Origin: Actinomycetota bacterium
GTDB taxonomy: Bacteria > Actinomycetota > Acidimicrobiia > Acidimicrobiales > UBA8592
Assembly (NCBI GenBank): GCA_002712415.1
Contig: PATO01000018.1
Coordinates: 71,209-76,722, forward strand
Reading direction: 5' to 3'
DNA: 5,514 nt
Below the pieces are notes generated by a model. The model worked only from the letters and a program-made list of their open reading frames with translations, was not told the DNA's origin and did not search any database. The position numbers were made by a program, and so were the translations under genes. This document shows positions 1 to 5,514 of this stretch, piece after piece (the first letter of the stretch is position 1; each line of letters opens with the position of its first letter).

Positions 1-513
1 GCGGAACTCTATCAGAAACTCTCAGAGTTGGATCCAGTCGCTTCCACACGAATGGAACCTAACAATCGCAGGAGAATTATACGAGCGCTTGAGGTGACGA
101 TAGGAAGCGGAACAAAGTTCTCCAGCTATGGACCAGGGCTCTCAGTTTATAACGAAAGCGCCTACCAAATAATCGGTTTGCGGCGGGAACGTGCTGAAAT
201 TGATCGAAGGATAACTACAAGATTTCACACCCAAATGGAATCTGGATTTTTAAATGAATGCGAAGCTCTTATCGATAGCCAAGACCCATTATCACGTACT
301 GCTTCTCAAGCACTGGGGTACAAACATTTGTTTCAATATCTCAAAGGAGAATGTTGCTTAGATGAAGCCGTTGAGGTAGCGATCAAAGATACGAAAAAGT
401 ACGCACGAAAGCAAGAAAGATGGTTTCGTCGTGATCCAAGAATAAACTGGATTGATATAGACGACGATGTTATCGAATCTTTGCCACAGATCCTGAAGGT
501 ATTAGGAGAATGA
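1..513 (+). CDS. miaA: tRNA dimethylallyltransferase MiaA, 3' part only
   Basis: MiaA transfers a dimethylallyl group to the N6 of A37 in tRNAs that read codons starting with U, acting in the cytoplasm. The frame is open from the first base of the window, so the start lies upstream. The visible part is 170 residues; the family is usually about 300, so the N-terminal half with the P-loop is missing. The sequence shows RRRIIRALEV (visible residues 23-32), QALGYKHL (103-110) and KQERWFRRDPRINW (137-150), which are typical MiaA C-terminal motifs; the last is close to the actinobacterial form. The usual Asn-Asp before the RALEV motif reads Asn-Asn here. The TGA stop overlaps the dapF start as ATGA, so the two genes are probably translationally coupled. 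The truncation is an edge effect of the window, not a broken gene. Confidence 0.93.
   Translation, partial: AELYQKLSELDPVASTRMEPNNRRRIIRALEVTIGSGTKFSSYGPGLSVYNESAYQIIGLRRERAEIDRRITTRFHTQMESGFLNECEALIDSQDPLSRTASQALGYKHLFQYLKGECCLDEAVEVAIKDTKKYARKQERWFRRDPRINWIDIDDDVIESLPQILKVLGE
495..508 (+). promoter_or_regulatory. Ribosome binding region of dapF
   Basis: Two purine-rich Shine-Dalgarno-like stretches lie inside the end of miaA: GAAGG at 495-499, 10 bases before the ATG at 510, and AGGAG at 504-508, only 1 base before it. The second is too close to act on its own in the usual way. The first, together with coupling through the ATGA overlap, is the more plausible route of initiation. The ATG choice is also supported by the conserved N-terminus that follows. 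Confidence 0.55.
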
Positions 514-1316
514 AACTAAAAAAATTTCACGGATTAGGAAATGAATTTCTACTCACCACAATCCGCTCACTGCCAAAAGATTCATCTCGCATCGCTAAAT
601 TCCTCTGTGACTATACAAAAGGCCCCGGGGCTGATGGTTTAATTTTTAGTTTGCCAGCTCAAGAAAAGGATATCCATACCCGAATGGCTTTATTCAATTC
701 AGATGGTTCACCAGCGGAAATCTCGGGTAACGGGCTTCGATGCCTTGCCCACTATGTTTATATGGGTCAAGAAAATAACAAAATTATTCGAATTAGCACC
801 GATGCCGGAAACAGAAAAGCAGTAATCAAGCATGTGGAGGGAAACCAAACGATCATCCGAACAGGTATGGGGATTCCGGTGTTAGGACAGGATCTAACTA
901 CGAAAGAGTTGGAGGTAAAAGTAAATCCAGCAGCGTTAAGATCAGGGTATGCCAATGTCGGAAATCCACATATAGTAACACTATTTGAGAGTTTAGCATC
1001 AATAGATATAGCTACACTCGGGGCGTCCGTAGAGAAAACATGCAGTGAAACAGGAATTAATGTCCATGTTGTAGAGGTCATCAACCGATCTTCAATCGCA
1101 ATCCTCACATGGGAAAGGGGAGTCGGGGTAACGAAAGCATGTGGAAGTGGTGCCGTAGCGTCCGCTTGTAAAGCTCATAGCTGGGGGTTAGTTGATAATA
1201 AAATTAAAGTCAGGATGCCTGGAGGCGAAGCTCTAATTGAAATCGAAAATGAGGAAGTGTACCTTACAGGCGAATCGGAATTTTTAAGAAATTATGAGGT
1301 GGACTTAGGTGCCTGA
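510..1316 (+). CDS. dapF: Diaminopimelate epimerase DapF
   Basis: DapF converts LL-diaminopimelate to meso-diaminopimelate by a cofactor-free two-cysteine mechanism, supplying lysine synthesis and peptidoglycan. The product is 268 residues, normal for the family. Both catalytic cysteines are visible: Cys78 in GNGLRC (73-78) and Cys211 in TKACGSGA (208-215). Other family motifs are HGLGNEF (7-13, usually HGLGNDF), GNPH (151-154) and ERGVG (202-206). The Asn of the first motif, expected to contact substrate, is kept; the following Asp is Glu. The start is fixed by the ATGA overlap with miaA and by the conserved N-terminus. The early codons are A-rich with a run of seven A. The end overlaps hflX by 8 bases. 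All key residues are present, so it should be active. Confidence 0.96.
   Translation: MKLKKFHGLGNEFLLTTIRSLPKDSSRIAKFLCDYTKGPGADGLIFSLPAQEKDIHTRMALFNSDGSPAEISGNGLRCLAHYVYMGQENNKIIRISTDAGNRKAVIKHVEGNQTIIRTGMGIPVLGQDLTTKELEVKVNPAALRSGYANVGNPHIVTLFESLASIDIATLGASVEKTCSETGINVHVVEVINRSSIAILTWERGVGVTKACGSGAVASACKAHSWGLVDNKIKVRMPGGEALIEIENEEVYLTGESEFLRNYEVDLGA
1296..1302 (+). promoter_or_regulatory. Ribosome binding site of hflX
   Basis: GAGGTGG lies inside the end of dapF. It places the GAGGTG core 7 bases before the GTG at 1309. The next in-frame candidate start, GTG at 1327, has no such site, so this element decides the hflX start. Confidence 0.75.
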
Positions 1317-2661
1317 CAATCACTCAGTGTTTCCTCATGACTCTCATCGAGGTGGATTCGGGGAGCATGGAGGTGAAGAGAGAGGATTCATCGACCGGTC
1401 TTTTCGAGAGAAAATAATCATTGTTGGCTTAGATACGGGTAACGAAAAGGATTTATCAATCGCCGCTCAAATGACTGAACTAGAAAGACTTGTGTCAACA
1501 GCAGGGGCTGACGTAGTTCACCATCTAGTTCAAAAACGTGAATCGCCGGATCCTGCCACTTTCATAGGGCGAGGGAAAGTGCAAGAAATTTTTGAATTAG
1601 CCGAGAAGTACGATGTTGATACAGTCGTATTTAACGATGAGCTTTCTCCAGCGCAGCAGAATAACTTAGAAAAGGCTTTTAAGCGATCAGCTATAGATAG
1701 AACAGCAGTTATTCTTGATATTTTTGCTCAAAATGCAAGTACCCCGGAGGGAAAGGCTCAAGTTGAACTGGCCCAGCTCCAATACCTGCTCCCTAGATTG
1801 CGAGGAAGCGGCATAGCTTTAAGTCAGCAAGGTGGCGGAATAGGTACAAGAGGGCCAGGTGAAACAAAACTAGAGGTAGATCGTCGGCGATTGGTGCGAA
1901 AAGTCCATTACTTGCAAAAGCAGCTAAACGGAATCCGTTTAGCAAGAAAAAACCAATCGAAACGAAGACGAAAGTCTGTAAACCAATCAATTGCAATCGT
2001 GGGTTACACCAATGCGGGGAAATCAACTCTTTTGAACTGCCTCACTCAATCTGACGACGACGCTCTCGTTGCTGATCGCCTCTTCGCAACGCTTGACCCA
2101 ATCACTCGAGCTTTGCAGTTGCCAGGGGGGGAACGAATCTTTGTAAGCGATACAGTCGGCTTTGTTCGGAACCTTCCGCATCACCTTGTAGAAGCTTTCA
2201 AAACAACTTTAGATGTCGTGGCGGAGGCTGACCTTCTTGTGCATGTGGTAGATGGAAGTAATCCCGATGCAGGTAAGGATATAGCTGCAGTGCGAACTGT
2301 GCTCGCCGAGATTGGGGCAGCAGAGTTGCCAGAACTAATCGTTTTCAACAAAGCAGACCTTGCTGCAGGAGAGGCAATATTTTTAGATTATCCTGAAGCT
2401 GTTCAAATCTCAGCCAAAACAGGTGAGGGAATTGAAAAGATGATTGCAACGCTCAGTGATACCCTTCGCGCAAAGCTTGACGTGTACGAACTGGTGATAC
2501 CACTGTCAAGAGGCGACTTGATAGCCCAAGTTCATCGCGAAGCTCAGGTACTTATTGAAGACGTTCAGGGCGATACACTTGTCATGCGAGCGAGACTGGA
2601 CGAATATGCTCAAGCACGGCTTCGGCGCCACATAAAAGGGGGAACGAGTGAAAAAATTTAA
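1309..2661 (+). CDS. hflX: GTPase HflX, ribosome-splitting factor
   Basis: HflX is a cytoplasmic GTPase that binds the large ribosomal subunit and splits stalled or stressed 70S ribosomes. The 450-residue product has the family layout: an N-terminal domain (about 36-165) with VVFNDELSPAQQ (106-117), the glycine-rich GGGIGTRGPGE segment (175-185), a charged helical linker (186-224) and the G domain. GTPase motifs are G1 GYTNAGKST (232-240), G2 TLDPITR (261-267), G3 DTVGF (281-285), G4 NKAD (347-350) and G5 SAKTGEG (368-374). A C-terminal domain follows. Residues 1-34 form a His- and Gly-rich extension that looks disordered. The GTG start is chosen because it has a good ribosome binding site. 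The gene overlaps dapF by 8 bases and dapC by 14, so it sits inside the diaminopimelate operon. A 21-base palindrome lies in the linker-coding region. Confidence 0.96.
   Translation: MPDNHSVFPHDSHRGGFGEHGGEERGFIDRSFREKIIIVGLDTGNEKDLSIAAQMTELERLVSTAGADVVHHLVQKRESPDPATFIGRGKVQEIFELAEKYDVDTVVFNDELSPAQQNNLEKAFKRSAIDRTAVILDIFAQNASTPEGKAQVELAQLQYLLPRLRGSGIALSQQGGGIGTRGPGETKLEVDRRRLVRKVHYLQKQLNGIRLARKNQSKRRRKSVNQSIAIVGYTNAGKSTLLNCLTQSDDDALVADRLFATLDPITRALQLPGGERIFVSDTVGFVRNLPHHLVEAFKTTLDVVAEADLLVHVVDGSNPDAGKDIAAVRTVLAEIGAAELPELIVFNKADLAAGEAIFLDYPEAVQISAKTGEGIEKMIATLSDTLRAKLDVYELVIPLSRGDLIAQVHREAQVLIEDVQGDTLVMRARLDEYAQARLRRHIKGGTSEKI
1923..1943. repeat. Perfect 21-base palindrome inside hflX
   Basis: GCTAAACGGA (1923-1932) and its exact reverse complement TCCGTTTAGC (1934-1943) flank a single central A. 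In RNA this would form a 9-bp stem with a 3-base loop. It covers HflX codons 205-212, in the linker between the helical region and the G domain. No T-run follows on the + strand (an A-rich stretch does), so it is not a rho-independent terminator of the operon. Function unknown; it may be chance. Confidence 0.6.
2637..2643 (+). promoter_or_regulatory. Ribosome binding site of dapC
   Basis: AGGGGGA lies inside the 3' end of hflX, 4 bases before the GTG at 2648, with the G-rich core a little further off. It supports the GTG start, which gives the expected N-terminus of the aminotransferase and a 14-base overlap with hflX. Confidence 0.65.
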
Positions 2662-3766
2662 ACTTCCCCCATACCCATATGACTTGTTGAAACCACACAG
2701 TGAAATTGGTGAAAGACATCCTGGTGGGTTAATTGATCTTTCTGTCGGTACACCATGCGATTCCCCACCACAGGCAGTAGTGAATATGCTGTCAAATTCT
2801 AAAACTGAAAGAAGCTACCCGAAGTCCACTGGTTCAGAGGAATATCTCAATGCATGTAAAGCATGGCTGACAAGGAGACTAGACGTCAAATCTGAATATG
2901 CCAAGAACATTTCAGGATGTATTGGGACAAAAGAATTTGTCGCTTCTGTCCCAAATGACCTACGACTAAAATCACCAGAAAAAGATACAGTGCTTTATCC
3001 AGCGATTAGCTATCCGTCATATGCGATGGGTGCAGAATTAGCAGGATGCCGAGCAGTTCCGGTGCCAGTAAATGATGACTATAAACTTGATTTATCAAAG
3101 GTAGATCAAGAAGATGTAAAACGAGCTTTACTTCTATGGATAAACTCACCATGCAATCCGACTGGTGTCTTGGAAGATATTAAATCCTTAGTTGAATGGG
3201 GAAGAAACAATGACGTTCCTATTTTCAGCGATGAGTGCTATGTAGAATTTATTTGGGGACAAAAACCATCAACAATCTTGCATCACGGTAACGAAGGGGT
3301 AGTCGCAGTCCACTCTTTATCAAAACGTTCAAACTTGGCAGGTATTCGAGCGGGGTTCTATGCCGGAGATACAGATATCGTCCATTGGCTTAGTGAGGTC
3401 CGAAAACATAGTGGGAAGATGATCCCAGGCCCTGTCCAAGCTGCAGCAGCACTTGCTTGGGGTGATGATGCACATGTGGATCATCAGAGAGAAATATACA
3501 AAAGCAGACTCACCGTGCTTACCGACTTATTCCAGAAGTTAGGTTTTTCAGTGAATGTTCCCCAAGGTGCGTTTTACCTTTGGGCAGAAAAAGGTGGGCT
3601 CAACTGCTGGGACATAATCTCTGAACTCGCTACCCAGTTTGGTGTTCTAGTCAGTCCAGGAGACTTTTTTGGATCGAATTGCGCCGAGAATGTCCGCATC
3701 GCTGCAGTTCAACCAGAATCAGTGATCACCCTACTCAAGGACAGGGTCAACGCACATTTGCCTTGA
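2648..3766 (+). CDS. dapC: Succinyl-diaminopimelate aminotransferase (class I/II, PLP)
   Basis: This is a fold-type I PLP aminotransferase that most likely moves an amino group from glutamate to N-succinyl-2-amino-6-ketopimelate, the step before DapE. The 372-residue length fits. Visible residues are Lys226 in HSLSKRSNLAG (222-232), expected to form the Schiff base with PLP; Asn170 in NSPCNPTG (166-173); Asp195 and Tyr198 in SDECY (194-198), expected to hold the cofactor; and Arg350 in NVRIA (349-353), expected to bind the substrate carboxylate. The N-terminal LPPYPYDLL and LIDLSVGTP resemble actinobacterial DapC. The family alone would allow other aminotransferases, but the neighbours dapF and dapE make DapC by far the best reading. 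The GTG start overlaps hflX by 14 bases. dapE follows in the same reading frame after a single TGA. Confidence 0.87.
   Translation: MKKFKLPPYPYDLLKPHSEIGERHPGGLIDLSVGTPCDSPPQAVVNMLSNSKTERSYPKSTGSEEYLNACKAWLTRRLDVKSEYAKNISGCIGTKEFVASVPNDLRLKSPEKDTVLYPAISYPSYAMGAELAGCRAVPVPVNDDYKLDLSKVDQEDVKRALLLWINSPCNPTGVLEDIKSLVEWGRNNDVPIFSDECYVEFIWGQKPSTILHHGNEGVVAVHSLSKRSNLAGIRAGFYAGDTDIVHWLSEVRKHSGKMIPGPVQAAAALAWGDDAHVDHQREIYKSRLTVLTDLFQKLGFSVNVPQGAFYLWAEKGGLNCWDIISELATQFGVLVSPGDFFGSNCAENVRIAAVQPESVITLLKDRVNAHLP
3463..3486. repeat. 24-base near-palindrome inside dapC
   Basis: TGATGAT (3463-3469) pairs with ATCATCA (3480-3486), and the centre CACATGTG (3471-3478) is itself a perfect palindrome. Only the G at 3470 facing the G at 3479 breaks the symmetry, so 22 of 24 bases fit. 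It covers DapC codons 272-280 (GDDAHVDHQ). Its shape resembles a binding site for a dimeric regulator, but nothing else supports this. Confidence 0.5.
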
Positions 3767-3775
3767 AAGAACAAG

Positions 3776-3787
3776 TACAATATAAGT
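3776..3787 (+). promoter_or_regulatory. Possible -10 element for a leaderless dapE transcript
   Basis: The 21-base gap before dapE holds TACAAT at 3776-3781, which fits the actinobacterial -10 pattern TANNNT. It is followed by six bases and then the ATG at 3788, so transcription from it would start at or next to the A of the start codon. No Shine-Dalgarno sequence stands at a usable distance; the nearest, GAAAG at 3765-3769, is 18 bases away. No good -35 element is seen at 16-18 bases, which is common for such promoters. It overlaps a second, worse placed TATAAG at 3781-3786. This is inference from position and pattern. Confidence 0.4.
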
Positions 3788-4873
3788 ATGTCTAAAGATA
3801 AAACTGAACTAACTGACCTGTTCAAATTGACACATGATCTAGTTTGCATTCCATCAGAAAGCTTCAAAGAAAAAGTAATCGTAGACTTTATCGCCGATAA
3901 GTTATCCAAAGCTCCATGGCTAAATATAACTCGAATTGGGGACAATATAGTTGCTAAAACAGTTGAGAAAACAGAGAAAAGACTTCTATTAGGAGGTCAT
4001 ACAGATACGGTTCCAGCACAAGGAAATGATCAAATTAGGCTCTCAGAGAACTCTATTTGGGGAATAGGGTCTGCCGACATGAAGGGCGGAATCGCTATCA
4101 TGCTATCTCTAGCCCTCAATGTTCCAGATAGCGCTGTGGATATGACATATGTCTTTTATGCCCGCGAGGAAGTGGCACATAAGCACAACGGATTGCTTGA
4201 AATAGAAGCTAATCAACCTGAATTACTGAAAGCGGACCTTGCGATCCTAGGTGAACCGACCTCAGGCAATATTGAAGCTGGGTGTCAGGGAACAATGAGA
4301 TTCACACTTGAACTGAGAGGGGAACGAGCTCATACTGCTCGGCCATGGATGGGTAGGAATGCGATCCACAGGCTATCAGGCGTACTGGCTGTAATATCGG
4401 ACTATCAAAGCCGAAACCCAGTAATTGAAGGTTGTCAATACAGAGAAGCGCTACAAGTAGTGAAGGTTGAAGGAGGAATAGCAGGAAATGTTGTTCCTGA
4501 TTCAACTACTTTGACAATTAATCATCGAGTAGCTCCAGATAGAAATCTTGAAACCGCTGAGAAAGAAATTAGATGCCTGCTTGAACCATTCATGGAAGCT
4601 GGCGACAAACTCAAAGTAATAGACGCTGCCCCTCCAGCTAGACCTGGACTATCTAACCCAATACTTGCCTCAATGATCGAAACACATCAGCTTGACGTTC
4701 AAGCCAAATTAGGATGGACAGACGTGGCTTTCTTCGACCAAAAGGGCATACCAGCAGCTAATTTCGGGCCTGGAGATGCTACTTTGGCGCACACAAGGAA
4801 CGAACAAATAGAGCGCTCATCAATTGAACGATGTTATTTAGCGCTAAAGCAAATCATCACTGAAGGTGTCTAA
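3788..4873 (+). CDS. dapE: Succinyl-diaminopimelate desuccinylase DapE
   Basis: DapE is a zinc peptidase-family (M20) amidohydrolase that removes succinate from N-succinyl-LL-diaminopimelate, giving the substrate of DapF. The product is 361 residues, near the usual size. Expected metal and catalytic residues are visible: His71 and Asp73 in GGHTDTVPA (69-77), Asp97 in GSADMKGG (94-101), Glu127 and Glu128 in AREEVAH (125-131), Glu156 in LGEP (154-157) and His335 in LAHTRNE (333-339). The dimerisation domain holds RGERAHTARPWMGRNA (177-192) with His182. ATG 3788 is the only ordinary start codon after the dapC stop in this frame. There is no ribosome binding site, unlike every other gene here. 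Its TAA stop overlaps the lexA stop by 4 bases on the opposite strand. Other M20 deacylases look alike, but the dapC and dapF context settles the call. Confidence 0.92.
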   Translation: MSKDKTELTDLFKLTHDLVCIPSESFKEKVIVDFIADKLSKAPWLNITRIGDNIVAKTVEKTEKRLLLGGHTDTVPAQGNDQIRLSENSIWGIGSADMKGGIAIMLSLALNVPDSAVDMTYVFYAREEVAHKHNGLLEIEANQPELLKADLAILGEPTSGNIEAGCQGTMRFTLELRGERAHTARPWMGRNAIHRLSGVLAVISDYQSRNPVIEGCQYREALQVVKVEGGIAGNVVPDSTTLTINHRVAPDRNLETAEKEIRCLLEPFMEAGDKLKVIDAAPPARPGLSNPILASMIETHQLDVQAKLGWTDVAFFDQKGIPAANFGPGDATLAHTRNEQIERSSIERCYLALKQIITEGV

Positions 4874-5502
4874 AGTTTCCTGAGGACGGAGACGACCTTT
4901 CCATAGATCGTTATTTCATTTGCTGTAAAATACATTGGTGACATTGTGGGATTCGCAGGAGTGAGAATGACCTGATCATTTCTTGTACTGAAGCTTTTTA
5001 CCGTCGCCTCATCATTTGGGATCCCAGCTACTACGACGTCTCCATCATTTGCCGTTGGTTGTTTGGAAGCTACTACGTAGTCGCCATCAAGAATTCCAAG
5101 TTCTATCATTGAGTCGCCTCTCACACGAAGCATGAAGAGGTCTCCCTCACCAGTGAAGTCTGAAGGAAGCGGCATGACTTCTTCGATATTCTCAGCGGCT
5201 AAGACCCCCGTCCCAGCAGCGACATCCCCGACTACAGGTACGTGGGTAACCGGTCTTCTGTCTATGATCGCTCCTGAGCCAGCATCCCAATGGACTTCAA
5301 TCGCTCTAGGCTTTGTTGGGTCTCTGCGAATGTAGCCACGGTCTTGGAGGGTGCTCAGATGAGTATGCACCGTGGCAGGGGAATTTAAACCTACTGCTTT
5401 ACCTATTTCCCTCACAGTTGGTGGGAAGCCATTCTCTTTTATTGTTTGATCGATAAACTCTAGAATTTTCCTCTGGCGGGGGGTTGGTTCAGCGCTAGAC
5501 AT
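4870..5502 (-). CDS. lexA: LexA repressor, SOS response regulator
   Basis: LexA represses DNA-repair genes and its own gene until RecA filaments on damaged DNA trigger self-cleavage. The product is 210 residues. A winged helix-turn-helix covers about 1-70, with FPPTVREIGKAVGL (26-39) and the probable recognition helix SPATVHTHLSTL (41-52). After a short linker, the S24 peptidase domain shows the cleavage site Ala96-Gly97 in VAAGTG (94-99), catalytic Ser131 in RGDSM (128-132) and Lys169 in ATVKSF (166-171). All parts needed for self-cleavage are present. The ATG is supported by a strong ribosome binding site. The DNA-binding domain is of the actinobacterial type, which usually reads GAAC-N4-GTTC, but the operator region lies beyond the window. 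The stop overlaps that of dapE. Confidence 0.96.
   Translation of the reverse strand: MSSAEPTPRQRKILEFIDQTIKENGFPPTVREIGKAVGLNSPATVHTHLSTLQDRGYIRRDPTKPRAIEVHWDAGSGAIIDRRPVTHVPVVGDVAAGTGVLAAENIEEVMPLPSDFTGEGDLFMLRVRGDSMIELGILDGDYVVASKQPTANDGDVVVAGIPNDEATVKSFSTRNDQVILTPANPTMSPMYFTANEITIYGKVVSVLRKL
5026..5089 (-). repeat. Imperfect direct repeat inside lexA
   Basis: Two 22-base units, 5026-5047 and 5068-5089, match at 19 of 22 positions and are 42 bases (14 codons) apart. They encode DGDYVVA (139-145) and DGDVVVA (153-159) of LexA, two neighbouring strands of the peptidase domain. The second copy contains the perfect palindrome ACTACGTAGT (5072-5081). Similar paired motifs occur in other LexA proteins, so this is probably protein-driven. 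Confidence 0.6.
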
Positions 5503-5506
5503 AAAG

Positions 5507-5513
5507 CTCCTCT
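5507..5513 (-). promoter_or_regulatory. Ribosome binding site of lexA
   Basis: Read on the - strand, AGAGGAG stands 4 bases before the lexA ATG. It is the strongest Shine-Dalgarno sequence in the window and fixes the start. Only one further base of upstream sequence is present, so the promoter and operator cannot be judged. Confidence 0.85.
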
Positions 5514-5514
5514 A

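Noticed and set aside
17..29. Short palindrome AACTCT-C-AGAGTT at the left edge
   Set aside because: Six-base arms are expected about once by chance in a window of this size, and it lies within miaA codons.
110..120. SOS-box-like sequence GAAC-N3-GTTC inside miaA
   Set aside because: The actinobacterial LexA box has a spacer of four bases, and this one has three. It also lies deep inside a coding region far from lexA.
518..524. Run of seven A at codons 3-5 of dapF as a programmed -1 frameshift site
   Set aside because: The -1 frame meets a stop within a few codons and encodes nothing recognisable. A-rich early codons are common after start sites.
767..1108. Open reading frame on the - strand within dapF
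   Set aside because: It lies wholly inside a well-supported gene, has no recognisable motifs and no clear ribosome binding site. The same holds for the - strand frames within hflX (1793-2026), dapC/dapE (3709-3945) and dapE (4302-4505), and the + strand frame within lexA (5132-5335).
3764..3790. Readthrough of the dapC TGA to give a DapC-DapE fusion
   Set aside because: The two genes share a frame with seven sense codons between them, but the TGA is followed by A rather than a known leaky context, and dapE has its own ATG and a conserved-looking N-terminus.
4812..4845. Two AGCGCT copies near the end of dapE as a possible terminator hairpin
   Set aside because: The loop would be 22 bases, there is no T-run after it, and AGCGCT occurs at several other places in the window as ordinary codons.

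Overview
The window is an ordinary but tightly packed housekeeping segment from a bacterium, most likely an actinobacterium. Reading left to right, it holds the 3' end of miaA (tRNA dimethylallyltransferase), dapF (diaminopimelate epimerase), hflX (ribosome-associated GTPase), dapC (succinyl-diaminopimelate aminotransferase) and dapE (succinyl-diaminopimelate desuccinylase), all on the + strand. lexA (SOS repressor) follows on the - strand and converges on dapE. No stretch of 300 bases lacks a gene; the only gap between genes is 21 bases, between dapC and dapE. No tRNA, rRNA, CRISPR array, insertion sequence or phage-like gene is visible.

Organism: the miaA-dapF-hflX order with a nearby lexA, the actinobacterial style of the LexA DNA-binding domain (FPPTVREIGKAVGL, then SPATVHTHL), the DapC motif HSLSKRSNLAG and the DapE motif SADMKGG all point to Actinomycetota. 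A spot count gives G+C in the low-to-mid 40s, well below most cultured members. This would fit a marine or freshwater lineage, possibly Acidimicrobiia-like, but the lineage is inference and not proven by the window.

How the genes work together: miaA, dapF, hflX and dapC overlap end to end (ATGA overlap, then 8 and 14 bases), so they are almost certainly cotranscribed and translationally coupled. DapC, DapE and DapF catalyse the last three steps of the succinylase branch that makes meso-diaminopimelate, the precursor of lysine and of the peptidoglycan cross-link. MiaA and HflX belong to tRNA modification and ribosome rescue. dapE is the exception in the chain: it has no ribosome binding site, but a TANNNT element lies exactly where a leaderless promoter would put it. 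lexA starts at the right edge behind a strong ribosome binding site. Its promoter and any SOS operator lie outside the window.

I did not find a convincing undescribed system. The items most worth a second look are the possible leaderless promoter of dapE, two long palindromes inside hflX and dapC, and the 4-base overlap of the dapE and lexA stop codons, which leaves no room for an intergenic terminator.
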